A DNA stretch of 45,712 nucleotides from JBEBSD01 sp040394475 (GTDB lineage Bacteria; Bacteroidota; Bacteroidia; Cytophagales; Spirosomataceae). Each line of letters opens with the position of its first letter. Positions within the stretch are counted from its first letter, which is position 1. The position numbers and the translations under genes were made by a program. The stretch is taken from contig JBEBSD010000050.1 of assembly GCA_040394475.1 (NCBI GenBank), forward strand, positions 1 through 45,712, read 5' to 3'. Below are positions 31,100 to 40,262 of this stretch, in pieces. The notes under the pieces are model-generated. The model did not search any database. It was not told the DNA's origin and was given only the letters and a program-made list of their open reading frames with translations.

Positions 31100-32479
31100 A
31101 TGAGCTCAGGAGCCTACAGACTTACCCTGGAACAACTGCGGCAGCAGGCAGCCGACGAATTACTGGAAACCGTTGTGGTAGCCTTTACGGACCATTATGG
31201 CCGGCTTCTCGGAAAACGGGTGGATGCCGGGTATTTTGCAGAGGAAGTAGGCGCCGCCGGGACGCACGGGTGTGATTACCTGCTGACGACCGATATGGAA
31301 ATGGAACCGGTTCCGGGTTATACCTATGCCAATTGGGAACTGGGATACGGAGATTTTCACCTGGTCCCGGACCTGGGCACGCTCCGGGTGGCCGATTGGC
31401 TGGAGAAAACAGCGATCGTCCTTTGCAACCTGGAAGAGGAGAAATCGCATGTACCTGTGGGGGTATCGCCCCGCAGCATTCTGAACCGGCAGCTGCAGGC
31501 AATCGGGGAAGAAGGTTTTTCAGCGTATGCGGCCACCGAACTCGAATACTACCTGCTGGAGAACTCGTACCGGCAGGCGTTTGAGCAGCACTACCAGCAG
31601 CTCAAACCGGCCGGATACTACCTGGAGGATTACCATATCCTGCAGGGAACCCGCAATGAGAAATTCACTTCGGCAGCGCGGAGGCATTTGAAACGGTCGG
31701 GAATACCGGTGGAAAACTCCAAAGGCGAGTGGGGGTTGGGACAGCATGAATTGAATGTCCGGTATGCGGATGTGCTGACCATGGCGGATAACCATGTGTT
31801 GTTTAAGCAATGCCTCAAAGAACTGGCCGACAGTATGGGATTGTCGGTAACCTTTATGGCGAAGTTTGCCACCGACCAGGCCGGATCCAGCAGCCACATT
31901 CATCTGAGTTTATGGAAAGACGGCCGGAATGCCTTTACCGGAGACGAAGCCGTCGGGCCGGTCAGAGGGTCTGCGTGGTTTAAATGGTTTCTGGGAGGGT
32001 GGATTGCCCATGTCCCGGAAATGATGGTCTTTTATGCGCCGACCGTTAATTCGTATAAGCGGTTTGTAGACGGTTCCTGGGCGCCCACCCGGCTGGCATG
32101 GAGTTACGACAACCGGACGGCCGGTTTTCGGGTCGTCGGCAGCGGGCAAAGCCTGCGGATAGAATGCCGTATTCCGGGGGCGGATTGCAACCCTTACCTG
32201 GCGCTGGCGGCATCCGTCGCCTCCGGCCTGGACGGGATCCGGAGACAAACGGAGCCGCCCGCCTGCTTTGAAGGCGACATGTATGCTGCGACCAGCCTCC
32301 CGCGGGTACCGTATACCCTGGCCGAAGCCATTCCTTTCTTCGAAAACAGCGCCTTTGCGCGCCAGGTATTCGGAGAAGAGGTGGTACAACACTATACGCA
32401 TTTTTTCAAAACCGAACAGCGTTCCTTTGACAAGGCCGTTACGGATTGGGAGCGTAAACGTTATTTTGAGCAGATATAG
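31100..32479 (+). CDS. Glutamine synthetase family protein
   Basis: A 459-residue protein with the GS N-terminal domain and the catalytic beta barrel. Visible active-site strands are ATELEYYLLENSYRQ (Mg2+ ligands), GEWGLGQHELNVRYAD, FMAKFATDQAGSSSHIHLSL (ATP and Mg2+ site), VNSYKRFVDGSWAPTRLAW and GQSLRIECRIPGADCNPYLA. Length is close to GlnA type I, but the divergent sequence and the DFHLVPDLGTLR lead-in fit the GlnA-like/PuuA-like group that links glutamate to amines such as polyamines rather than to ammonia. The true acceptor cannot be told from sequence. The start context is the ATG at 31100. Confidence 0.88.
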   Translation: MSSGAYRLTLEQLRQQAADELLETVVVAFTDHYGRLLGKRVDAGYFAEEVGAAGTHGCDYLLTTDMEMEPVPGYTYANWELGYGDFHLVPDLGTLRVADWLEKTAIVLCNLEEEKSHVPVGVSPRSILNRQLQAIGEEGFSAYAATELEYYLLENSYRQAFEQHYQQLKPAGYYLEDYHILQGTRNEKFTSAARRHLKRSGIPVENSKGEWGLGQHELNVRYADVLTMADNHVLFKQCLKELADSMGLSVTFMAKFATDQAGSSSHIHLSLWKDGRNAFTGDEAVGPVRGSAWFKWFLGGWIAHVPEMMVFYAPTVNSYKRFVDGSWAPTRLAWSYDNRTAGFRVVGSGQSLRIECRIPGADCNPYLALAASVASGLDGIRRQTEPPACFEGDMYAATSLPRVPYTLAEAIPFFENSAFARQVFGEEVVQHYTHFFKTEQRSFDKAVTDWERKRYFEQI

Positions 32480-32624
32480 AAGCGAAGCGGCCGCCGCGGC
32501 TGTAGTGATTCAACAGGAAGATAAATAAAATCCATTTTTTTCCAGGACTTTTTATGAAGGCCGGTCTCTTTATAGATGAATGGCTTGGTAAGTCGTAGTG
32601 ACCAAAATGGAAAATTGATTAAGA

Positions 32625-33230
32625 ATGCTGGGTTCAAGGGTTGCAGATTTAAGGAAGAGATCGACACAAAGCGCTGCTTCGGAAGAACAGGTTTCTCAGC
32701 TGTGGCTAGCCTTTAAACAAGGGGATGAAGACGCGTTTGCCCAACTCATGGAACTCCACTACGCCGCCTTGCTCAATTACGGTTCCCGGTTCCAGAAGGA
32801 TCGGGAGTTTGTAAAGGACTGCATTCAGGACCTCTTTCTGGAACTTTGGAAATGCCGTGAAACCCTGGGAGAAGTCCTTACGCCCCGTTCCTATCTGCTT
32901 GTTTCGCTGCGTCGTAAACTGCTGCGGGAGACGGGCCGGATACGATGGTTCCGGGAAGCACGGGAAGTCAGCAGCGACTACTCCTTTGAAGTGCAGCTGG
33001 CTATCGAGTCGTATTTAATCCATAACGAGATACAGCACGAAGACCTCAAAAAGTTGCGCCGGAGCCTGGAACAGGTAACCAAACGGCAAAGGGAAGCGGT
33101 CTATTTGCGGTTTTACCAGGAACTCAGCTACGAAGAAATCGCCCGGACGATGGGCATCAATTATCACTCCGCAGTCAACCTGGTCTATGAAGCCATTAAG
33201 TTTATTCGGAATAACTGGATTTACCCATGA
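32625..33230 (+). CDS. ECF RNA polymerase sigma factor, FecI-type
   Basis: A 201-residue ECF sigma factor. Region 2 is visible as AFAQLMELHYAALLNYGSRF, then KDREFVKDCIQDLFLELWKC, and region 4 as LEQVTKRQREAVYLRFYQEL followed by SYEEIARTMGINYHSAVNLV. It directs transcription of the downstream SusCD genes when released by the FecR-like anti-sigma protein encoded next. The stop and the fecR start overlap by 4 nt (ATGA). This sigma/FecR/SusC arrangement with an STN domain is the standard outer-membrane signalling circuit of Bacteroidota glycan loci. Confidence 0.93.
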   Translation: MLGSRVADLRKRSTQSAASEEQVSQLWLAFKQGDEDAFAQLMELHYAALLNYGSRFQKDREFVKDCIQDLFLELWKCRETLGEVLTPRSYLLVSLRRKLLRETGRIRWFREAREVSSDYSFEVQLAIESYLIHNEIQHEDLKKLRRSLEQVTKRQREAVYLRFYQELSYEEIARTMGINYHSAVNLVYEAIKFIRNNWIYP

Positions 33231-34288
33231 AGCATTACGAGCATTTTGAGTTGGAGGATTTTGTCCAGGACCTTTATTTCAGGAAATGGATATTGGGCAG
33301 GCTGCCTGGGGAAGATCAGTTTTGGGAAGCCTGGTATACAGCGCACCCGGAAAAGCAAGAGTTGCTGGAGCAGGCGCGTTCGATGGTGGTCGGCTTACAT
33401 TATGAACCGGAAGAAACGGACGAACAGGAAATCGGGCAGGCCGTGGAGCAGGTACTCCAGCTCCTTCATCCACCGCAGCGGCCGCCCTTTTATCAGACAA
33501 TCGTTTTCTGGGGAGCCGCTTCCTTTTTCCTGGCGGCGCTCCTGGGACTTCTGGTCTGGAAGTACCGGTCACTGCCGGATCACGGCGATGCAGCAGACAC
33601 GATTACCCGGACCGGCATCCACTGGAAAGAAAATAACAGCAGTGAAAGGGAAACCATTTGGCTGGACGACGGCACCCGGGTTGAACTGCTTCCCAGCAGC
33701 AAACTGGGAATAGCGGCTGATTTTGGCGGGGCCACCCGTACCGTCCGGTTGATAGGAGAGGCCTTTTTCGAGGTTAAAAGACAACCGGAACGGCCCTTTT
33801 ATGTCTATTCTGATAACATTATTACCAAGGTGCTGGGAACATCCTTCTGGGTCCGTTCCTATGAAATGGACGAAAACGTTTCGGTTTCTGTGGTATCGGG
33901 AAAAGTGACCGTACAAAAAGACGGCAATGATAAAACCCCCGAGACCCAGGAATTCGTTCTGACCCCCAACCAGCAGGCTGTGATTTCCAAAAAACATCCC
34001 AATATGCTGAAAAAGCTGGTAGCCGAACCAGTGATTATCGCCCAAACAGAACGACACGCTACGTTCCGATTCACCGACACCCCCATAACCGAAGTATTTC
34101 AAACCCTTGAGAAAGCCTATGGTATTACTATTTCCTTCGATCCTGACATTTTTAAGAACTGCAATCTTACGGCCCGGCTAACCAATGAAGCGCTGTTTGA
34201 AAAGCTGGATCTGATCTGTGAAACTATCCAGGCAAATTATAAAATAACGGATGGTCAGATTTTGATTCAAGGGCCCGGTTGTAATTAG
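33227..34288 (+). CDS. FecR-family anti-sigma factor
   Basis: A 353-residue inner-membrane regulator. The cytoplasmic N-terminal part (1-~88) binds the sigma factor; one membrane segment follows at about 91-112 (TIVFWGAASFFLAALLGLLV); then the periplasmic FecR domain (WLDDGTRVELLPSSKLGIAA, VLGTSFWVRSY) and a DUF4974 domain at the end (ITEVFQTLEKAYGITISFDP). It receives the signal from the STN domain of SusC and releases the sigma factor. It overlaps the sigma gene by 4 nt. A 160-nt gap with a structured antisense RNA candidate separates it from susC. Confidence 0.93.
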   Translation: MKHYEHFELEDFVQDLYFRKWILGRLPGEDQFWEAWYTAHPEKQELLEQARSMVVGLHYEPEETDEQEIGQAVEQVLQLLHPPQRPPFYQTIVFWGAASFFLAALLGLLVWKYRSLPDHGDAADTITRTGIHWKENNSSERETIWLDDGTRVELLPSSKLGIAADFGGATRTVRLIGEAFFEVKRQPERPFYVYSDNIITKVLGTSFWVRSYEMDENVSVSVVSGKVTVQKDGNDKTPETQEFVLTPNQQAVISKKHPNMLKKLVAEPVIIAQTERHATFRFTDTPITEVFQTLEKAYGITISFDPDIFKNCNLTARLTNEALFEKLDLICETIQANYKITDGQILIQGPGCN

Positions 34289-34311
34289 CAGCTTTTACGG
34301 CCTTACTGTGT

Positions 34312-34435
34312 AAAAAAACCGGCGGCACTACCAATGCCACCGGTCGGGTTCCTATTACTGCTACCAACAGTATCGGAACAAGTTTCTGTCCAAGCACTTT
34401 CCTAATAAAATGTTCAAACAAAAACGCCTTTAACG
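34312..34435 (-). ncRNA. Candidate antisense sRNA in the fecR-susC gap
   Basis: On the minus strand a perfect -7 element TAGATTTG (34442-34449) would start an RNA near 34435. It would form two hairpins: GTTCC/TACTG arms closing at 34348-34379, and CCGGTGGCA/TGCCGCCGG at 34319-34343, followed by seven U residues (34318-34312). The second stem is fully paired only on this strand, with a G-U wobble; on the plus strand the same place is a C-A mismatch. Both loops are exactly TTGGTAG. The RNA would be complementary to the susC leader. Cis-antisense sRNAs repressing susC homologues are known in Bacteroides (DonS type). The -33 element is weak. Confidence 0.55.
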
Positions 34436-34441
34436 GCATGT

Positions 34442-34449
34442 CAAATCTA
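34442..34449 (-). promoter_or_regulatory. -7 element for the antisense sRNA candidate
   Basis: TAGATTTG on the minus strand fits TAnnTTTG exactly. It lies just before the susC start codon. A TTTG occurs only 14 nt upstream, shorter than the usual 19-21. Confidence 0.4.
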
Positions 34450-37400
34450 TGAAATACCTTTTACAAAAGCATGACCTGCTACTGAGAATAATGAGAATCA
34501 GTATGACGCAAGCCTGTTTTGTCCTGATAGCGGCGAGTATCTCTTACGGTACAAACGCCCCGGGCCAAAGCCTTCTGGAAAAGCAAGTGTCCATTACAGT
34601 GGAAAACAAGTCCCTGAAAACGGTGCTCAACCAAATCGAAAAGGCGGCAAAAGTGAAGTTCATGTACAGCCCGAAAGTGGTGCAGGCTGAGCGTCGCGTT
34701 TCGATTTCAGTGACCCGGCAGACACTGGGGGATGTCTTGCAACAGGTTTTTGACCCCTTATCACTTACTTACCGGGTGAGCGGTGATCATATTGTGCTGA
34801 GCCGGATGAAAACAGAACCCCAGTCCCTGAACGGGACATCGCCCGCATCGGTCATCCCGGAATTACCCGCGGAGCGGACCGTCACCGGGACCGTTTTCGA
34901 CGACAGGGGGGAAAGCCTGCCCGGTGTAAGCGTAATGCTTAAGGGAACCCAGCGGGGAACCGTCACGGACCCTGAGGGGAACTATATACTGGTACTGGCA
35001 GACGCCGATTTTAACCCGGATGCCGTCCTTGTGTTTTCCTTTGTAGGCTACCTCAGCCAGGAAGTGGCCGTGGGTGACCGGTCTACGCTTACCATTTCGA
35101 TGAAAATAGACAACAAGGCGCTTGAAGAAGTGATAGTCGTGGGATATGGTACACAATCAAGGAAGAACGTGACAGGATCCATTTCCAAAATTGATATGAA
35201 ACAAACACAGGATATGCCCAATACCAATGTAGGCCAGTCACTGAGGGGACGTGTAGCGGGTGTACAATTCCTGGATAACGGCCGGCCGGGGCAAAACGGA
35301 TCGATACTGGTACGGGGGCCGCGCTCCCTGAGCGGCGGAAATAACCCCCTGATCGTACTGGACGGAATTTTCTTCAATGGCAGCCTTTCCGACATAAACC
35401 CCAATGATATTGAATCCATGGAGGTGTTAAAGGACGCCAGTTCTGCCGCCATATACGGCTCAAGGGCAGCCAACGGGGTGATCCTGATCACGTCTAAAAA
35501 AGGAACTACCGATAAGCCAACGATCCGCGTCAGCGCTTTTTCGGGACTTTCCAACTGGAGTTACAAGCCCAAGTTGCTCACCCCAGAACGTTATATAGAG
35601 AAAACACTGGATATACGGCGGCAAACAGGCCTTCCGGCGGATCCTGCCAACATCAGAGATTACCTTACCTCTTCGGAACTTGTGAATTACGATGCCGGAC
35701 GTACGGTTGATCCGTATGACGAAATCAGTCAGCAGGGGCGCATAAGCTCCTATGATCTGAGTCTTTCCGGACAATCCAGCCGAACCAATTATTTTCTTTC
35801 CACTTCGCTGTCCAGCGAAAAGGGATTGATCTACAATGATAATATGAAGCGGCTTGCGATACGGGCCAACATCGAAAATGAGGTGAGTTCGTGGCTTTCT
35901 ATCGGCATGAATGCGAATTATATCCGCAGAGACCTTTCCGGAAGGGAAGCCAGCTTAGGTTCTGCATATCCTGCGACCCCGTTCGGCACCTGGTATCATG
36001 AAGATGGCGAACCGACCTGGTACGTTATCGCCGAGGACCAGATCCCCTATAACGCAATGCGGGATGCGATGCTCACCACCAACCAGGAAGTGTACAGCAA
36101 TCTTTTTACCAATTTTTATGCATTGGTGAATGTACCCTTTATCGAAGGGCTTTCGTACAGGCTTAACTATTCGCCCAATTATCGCTGGCAGCACAATTAC
36201 AATTTTGTACGCCAGGACAAGCACGAAACGCATATCAACAATACCAGTGCCAGCAAAATGAACCGGCAGGATTTTGACTGGGTCCTGGAAAATATACTCA
36301 CCTATTCCAAACGACTGAACGAGAATCACGTATTTGATATTACACTGCTTTATGGAAGAAACCATTCCGGCTGGGAGTCAACGCAAGCAAATTCCACGAG
36401 GCTTTCTTCTGACGCATTGGGTTGGAATAACCTGGGATTAGGGGAGCTGCTGGTCAATTCATCTACTGCCGCGGCCACGGACGGGATTTCATCCATGTTC
36501 AGGCTCAACTACCGGCTTAAAGACAAGTATATTCTGACCCTGACAGCGCGCCGTGACGGAAGTTCCGTTTTTGCCGCTAATAACAAGTACGCCAGCTTCC
36601 CTTCTGCTGCCGTGGCCTGGATTGCTTCAGATGAGCGCTTCCTGCAGGAAGCAACCTTTTTGGACATGCTGAAATTACGGTTTTCTTACGGTGCTGTCGG
36701 AAATCAGGCAATTTCTCCCTACCAGTCTTTAAGCCTTTCATCCACCAATCGTTTTGTCTACGGAGACGGAGGCGTTTCTTCGCTTGGGGTATTCCCGTCT
36801 AATATGGCAAATACGGACCTGAAGTGGGAAACTACCTATACGGCAAATGCGGCAGTGGACTTTGAACTTTTCAAAAACCGCCTGGGCGGAACGTTCGAAA
36901 TCTACAACATGGATACAAGAGATTTGCTGGTCAGACGCTCCCTGCCCAACATGACCGGCTATGATTTCGTCTGGACGAATTTAGGCGCCACCAATAACAA
37001 AGGAATGGAACTTTCTCTCAATTCAGTCAACATTCAAAAAGGTAAATTTGAATGGCTCACGAATTTTGTGTTTTCAAGGAACAAAAATAAAATTGTGCAT
37101 TTGTACCGGTCCGACACGAATGGCGACGGTGTAGAAGATGACGATATCGGGAACCGCTGGTTTATAGGACAGCCGATCGGCGTTGCCTATGATTATGTCT
37201 TTGACGGGATCCACCAGCAGGGAGATGAAATGCCGACGGGCTATGAGCCGGGCTTTGTCCGCCTGAAGGACCTGGACGGGGACGGGAAAATAGATGCCAA
37301 CGACCGGAAAGTCATCGGGCAGACCGGCCAGCCCAAATACCGTTGGGGACTGACCAACACCTTCCGGTACGGCGATCTTTCGCTTTCCGTGTTTGTCAAT

Positions 37401-37799
37401 GCCATGCAGGGATGGATTTCAAATCTCAGTACGGTGGATTATAGTGTCTCGGGCGGAAACTATCCCCACCGTCCCCTGAATATGCTGGATGCCGGCTGGT
37501 GGACCGAAGAGAACAGGTCCAATACCCGGCCGTCCATGGTTTATCCCAACCCTTACGGACACGGTTATTACTACAGCCGCGATTTTATTCGCATCCAGGA
37601 TGTGGCGTTGGCCTATGATTTTCCTAAAAACATCGCCAGCCGGGTGAAACTGACACACCTCCGGATGTTCCTGAGCGGTAAAAATCTGTACACCTGGACC
37701 AACTGGATCGGGCCGGATCCCGAAAGCGGCGAGACAAATCGCGGAAGTTTTTTTCCAACCGCGCGCTCAGTGACGTTCGGACTTAATCTCGGATTTTGA
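34449..37799 (+). CDS. SusC/RagA-type TonB-dependent receptor with STN domain
   Basis: A 1116-residue outer-membrane receptor. After a signal segment ending near GQS, residues ~45-118 form a secretin/TonB N-terminal (STN) domain (VSITVENKSLKTVLNQIEKA), which signals to FecR. A carboxypeptidase-regulatory-like domain follows (~144-222, TGTVFDDRGESLPGVSVMLK), then the SusC signature VGYGTQSRKNVTGSISKID (~231), the plug (VLKDASSAAIYGSRAANGVI) and a 22-strand barrel ending in LNLGF. It imports an oligosaccharide or other ligand in a TonB-driven way together with the SusD lipoprotein. The long N-terminal signal and STN fit control by the sigma/anti-sigma pair upstream. Confidence 0.95.
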   Translation: MKYLLQKHDLLLRIMRISMTQACFVLIAASISYGTNAPGQSLLEKQVSITVENKSLKTVLNQIEKAAKVKFMYSPKVVQAERRVSISVTRQTLGDVLQQVFDPLSLTYRVSGDHIVLSRMKTEPQSLNGTSPASVIPELPAERTVTGTVFDDRGESLPGVSVMLKGTQRGTVTDPEGNYILVLADADFNPDAVLVFSFVGYLSQEVAVGDRSTLTISMKIDNKALEEVIVVGYGTQSRKNVTGSISKIDMKQTQDMPNTNVGQSLRGRVAGVQFLDNGRPGQNGSILVRGPRSLSGGNNPLIVLDGIFFNGSLSDINPNDIESMEVLKDASSAAIYGSRAANGVILITSKKGTTDKPTIRVSAFSGLSNWSYKPKLLTPERYIEKTLDIRRQTGLPADPANIRDYLTSSELVNYDAGRTVDPYDEISQQGRISSYDLSLSGQSSRTNYFLSTSLSSEKGLIYNDNMKRLAIRANIENEVSSWLSIGMNANYIRRDLSGREASLGSAYPATPFGTWYHEDGEPTWYVIAEDQIPYNAMRDAMLTTNQEVYSNLFTNFYALVNVPFIEGLSYRLNYSPNYRWQHNYNFVRQDKHETHINNTSASKMNRQDFDWVLENILTYSKRLNENHVFDITLLYGRNHSGWESTQANSTRLSSDALGWNNLGLGELLVNSSTAAATDGISSMFRLNYRLKDKYILTLTARRDGSSVFAANNKYASFPSAAVAWIASDERFLQEATFLDMLKLRFSYGAVGNQAISPYQSLSLSSTNRFVYGDGGVSSLGVFPSNMANTDLKWETTYTANAAVDFELFKNRLGGTFEIYNMDTRDLLVRRSLPNMTGYDFVWTNLGATNNKGMELSLNSVNIQKGKFEWLTNFVFSRNKNKIVHLYRSDTNGDGVEDDDIGNRWFIGQPIGVAYDYVFDGIHQQGDEMPTGYEPGFVRLKDLDGDGKIDANDRKVIGQTGQPKYRWGLTNTFRYGDLSLSVFVNAMQGWISNLSTVDYSVSGGNYPHRPLNMLDAGWWTEENRSNTRPSMVYPNPYGHGYYYSRDFIRIQDVALAYDFPKNIASRVKLTHLRMFLSGKNLYTWTNWIGPDPESGETNRGSFFPTARSVTFGLNLGF

Positions 37800-37830
37800 A
37801 ATTGTTTTATAGCAAATAACCATTTTCACA

Positions 37831-39483
37831 ATGAAAAATCAGGCAACTTATTTCTCACCCTATATTCCGCTTCTTCTGGCGGGTCTTATTTTCTTTTCGC
37901 TGAGCAGCTGCAAGGATGCCTTTCTGGAGGAAAAACCGCTGGCCTCACTGAGCACGGATATTGTACTTACTTCCAAATCCGGATTTGAAAATTACCTCAC
38001 TTCCCTGCATCATGCAGCACGGGAAGAGCTGGTTCTGGAAGACAATCATGACTATCATTTTACGATGCACAGCGGTACGGATATCGCCACAACAGGACAG
38101 GAAGACGCGCGTCCTTTCCGGAATTACATCACCTATCTTAACCCCAATGCCAATACGGTATTGAAACACTGGCAGTGGGCGTACCGGATCATGCTGGTGC
38201 GGGCCAATACCATAATTGCTTATGGCAATAAGCCCGAACTCGAGCCTATCTGGGCCAGTGAGGAAGAGAAAAATGCCATTATTGCAGAGGCCCGTTTTTT
38301 TCGAGCCTATACCCATAATTTCCTGGCAAACCTGTATGGCGGCGTTCCGATCGTGGATACAATTTACTCAGGCCCCAAAACCGACTTTGTACGCAAAACA
38401 CGCAGGGAAGTCTATGAATCCGCACGCGCTGATCTGGAATTTGCCTCCAGATGGCTGCCGGAGACAGTAGAAAAGAGTAAAGAAGGCCGGATCGTAAAAG
38501 CGGCCGCGGATCATCTCTTAACAGAGGTATACATCAGCCTGGAAGAGTACGATAACGCCATTGCGAGCGCCGACAAAGTAATTGATTCGGGACTGTATGA
38601 ACTGATGTCCGAGCGGTTCGGCAGCCAAAAGGATTTACCCGGCGATGTCTATTCCGACCTTTTTAAATACGGGAATCAGAACCGGAGTTCGGGAAACAGG
38701 GAGTCGATCTATGTCTGGCAGTTTGAGGATCAGACTCCGGGAGGATCCGGGACTTCGGGCGGTAATAATATTTTGAGAGGCTGGGGACCCTGGTACATCA
38801 ATCTGCGTGACCCCGATGGACAGGCGGGGATGATCATTGTCGACAGCCTGGGTAGAGGTGTGGGGCTTACCCGGCCGACTACTTACTTCCTTTATAACTT
38901 GTGGGCAGGAAACTGGGACAACGATATGCGTAATTCACCCCATAATATACGGCGTACCATGTATTATACCAACCCGGCTTCCGCCTGGTTCGGAAAGCCT
39001 GTTGAACCTAAAACGACACGCTTGGATACCATGCAAAACGCCTATCCGACCCTTCGCAAAATAGAAGGACGGGTACCCCTGAACGGAAATGTTAACGGCG
39101 GGCGGACTTTTACGGATTTTATGGTCTACAGGCTGGCAGAAACCTACCTGCTCAGGGCCGAGGCCTATCTGAGGAAAGGCGATTTGCAAAAAGCCGCTGC
39201 TGATATCAACGTCGTGAGAGCTAGAGTAAATGCTAAACCGGTGGCCGCTTCTGATGTTACGTTAGACTACCTGCTGGACGAACGGGCGCGTGAGCTGATT
39301 GTAGAAGAACCTCGTCGCCGGACGCTTACCAGGATGGGTAAACTGGTTGAAAGGGTCCGCAAATACAACATGCGTGAGGACACCCGAAGCACCATCCAGG
39401 ACTATCACGAGTTCTTCCCGATTCCTCAAACAGCCATTGACGCCAATTTCAGCAGCGTGCTGGAGCAAAACTCCGGTTATTAA
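37831..39483 (+). CDS. SusD/RagB-type substrate-binding lipoprotein
   Basis: A 550-residue outer-membrane lipoprotein, lipobox SLSSC with the lipidated Cys27. It has the SusD helical TPR layout: FLEEKPLASLSTDIVLTSKS at the start, RANTIIAYGN, AEARFFRAYTHNFLANLYGG with the typical PIVDT follow-up, and the C-terminal YRLAETYLLRAEAYLRKGDL plus LLDERARELIVEEPRRRTLT. It caps the SusC barrel and binds the ligand at the cell surface. It begins 31 nt after susC. The ligand cannot be read from sequence. Confidence 0.95.
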   Translation: MKNQATYFSPYIPLLLAGLIFFSLSSCKDAFLEEKPLASLSTDIVLTSKSGFENYLTSLHHAAREELVLEDNHDYHFTMHSGTDIATTGQEDARPFRNYITYLNPNANTVLKHWQWAYRIMLVRANTIIAYGNKPELEPIWASEEEKNAIIAEARFFRAYTHNFLANLYGGVPIVDTIYSGPKTDFVRKTRREVYESARADLEFASRWLPETVEKSKEGRIVKAAADHLLTEVYISLEEYDNAIASADKVIDSGLYELMSERFGSQKDLPGDVYSDLFKYGNQNRSSGNRESIYVWQFEDQTPGGSGTSGGNNILRGWGPWYINLRDPDGQAGMIIVDSLGRGVGLTRPTTYFLYNLWAGNWDNDMRNSPHNIRRTMYYTNPASAWFGKPVEPKTTRLDTMQNAYPTLRKIEGRVPLNGNVNGGRTFTDFMVYRLAETYLLRAEAYLRKGDLQKAAADINVVRARVNAKPVAASDVTLDYLLDERARELIVEEPRRRTLTRMGKLVERVRKYNMREDTRSTIQDYHEFFPIPQTAIDANFSSVLEQNSGY

Positions 39484-39494
39484 ACAGCATTCAT

Positions 39495-39522
39495 TACTCC
39501 ACCGGATCGATCCGGTGGAGTA
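39495..39522. promoter_or_regulatory. Perfect 28-bp palindrome between susD and the DUF1080 gene
   Basis: TACTCCACCGGATC followed directly by its reverse complement GATCCGGTGGAGTA. There is no U-run after it, so it is more likely an mRNA-stabilising or processing hairpin that separates expression of susCD from the genes behind, than a full terminator. Confidence 0.6.
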
Positions 39523-39548
39523 CCACGGTATTTAACAACCATTGAATT

Positions 39549-40262
39549 ATGAACAACAAATTATCTTACCTGAATTTATGCCTTTTTGTTGTGCTTTCCT
39601 TTGCGTGCAGCAACACGGCTTTTGCGGGCGATCGAAGTAAACCGGGAAAAAAAGGGAAGTGGGTTCAACTATTTAACGGAAAAACGCTGGACGGTTGGCA
39701 TAGCTATCTGCAAGAGAAAGTCAATCCGCAATGGACCGTAGAAAACGGCGTAATTGCACTGACAGGCAAGGGGGGGAAGGACCTCCTTACCGACCAGCTA
39801 TTTGAAAACTTCGAACTCGAATTGGAATGGAAGATTTCCGAGGGCGGAAACAGCGGGGTCATGTTTCATGTCCACGAAGACCCCAAATACAAATCCGCGG
39901 ACGTTACCGGACCGGAGATGCAGGTGTTGGATAATGAGCGTCACCCGAATGCCAAACAGGGTCCTAAGCGGACTGCGGGCTCCCTCTTCGATATGGTTGC
40001 GCCCGCCGATCCGGGTGTGTATAAACCGGCCGGCCAATGGAATAAGATCCGGATCGTGGTTTCCCGGAAGCATGTGCAATACTATATGAACGGCAAGAAG
40101 ATCGTGGAGTATGTAATTGACAGCCCTGAATGGGTAGAAATGCTGGAGAAAAGTAAATACAAGGGATGGGAGGGATATGCCCGGTATGATAAAGGCGCTA
40201 TTGCCTTGCAGGACCACGGCGACAAAGTATGGTTTAAAAATATAAGAATTAAAACGTTATAA
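39549..40262 (+). CDS. DUF1080 / 3-keto-disaccharide hydrolase family protein
   Basis: A 237-residue exported protein; a signal peptide runs to about AFAG (the SFACSN segment could also act as a lipobox, so a lipoprotein is possible). The mature part is the concanavalin-like DUF1080 domain (PF06439): WVQLFNGKTLDGWHSYLQEK, VENGVIALTGKGGKDLLT, FELELEWKISEGGNSGVMFH, GPEMQVLDNERHPNAK, and RIVVSRKHVQYYMNGKKIVE. The family hydrolyses the glycosidic bond of 3-keto sugars by elimination chemistry after a separate oxidase has oxidised C3. It shares a TAATG overlap with the next gene. The oxidising partner could be the propeller protein encoded two genes downstream; no Gfo/Idh-type enzyme is present. 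Confidence 0.9.
   Translation: MNNKLSYLNLCLFVVLSFACSNTAFAGDRSKPGKKGKWVQLFNGKTLDGWHSYLQEKVNPQWTVENGVIALTGKGGKDLLTDQLFENFELELEWKISEGGNSGVMFHVHEDPKYKSADVTGPEMQVLDNERHPNAKQGPKRTAGSLFDMVAPADPGVYKPAGQWNKIRIVVSRKHVQYYMNGKKIVEYVIDSPEWVEMLEKSKYKGWEGYARYDKGAIALQDHGDKVWFKNIRIKTL

Noticed and set aside
34224..34439. 71-codon minus-strand frame between fecR and susC
   Set aside because: It covers the predicted hairpins and U-run and extends into fecR antisense; the peptide has no recognisable features, so an RNA is the better reading.
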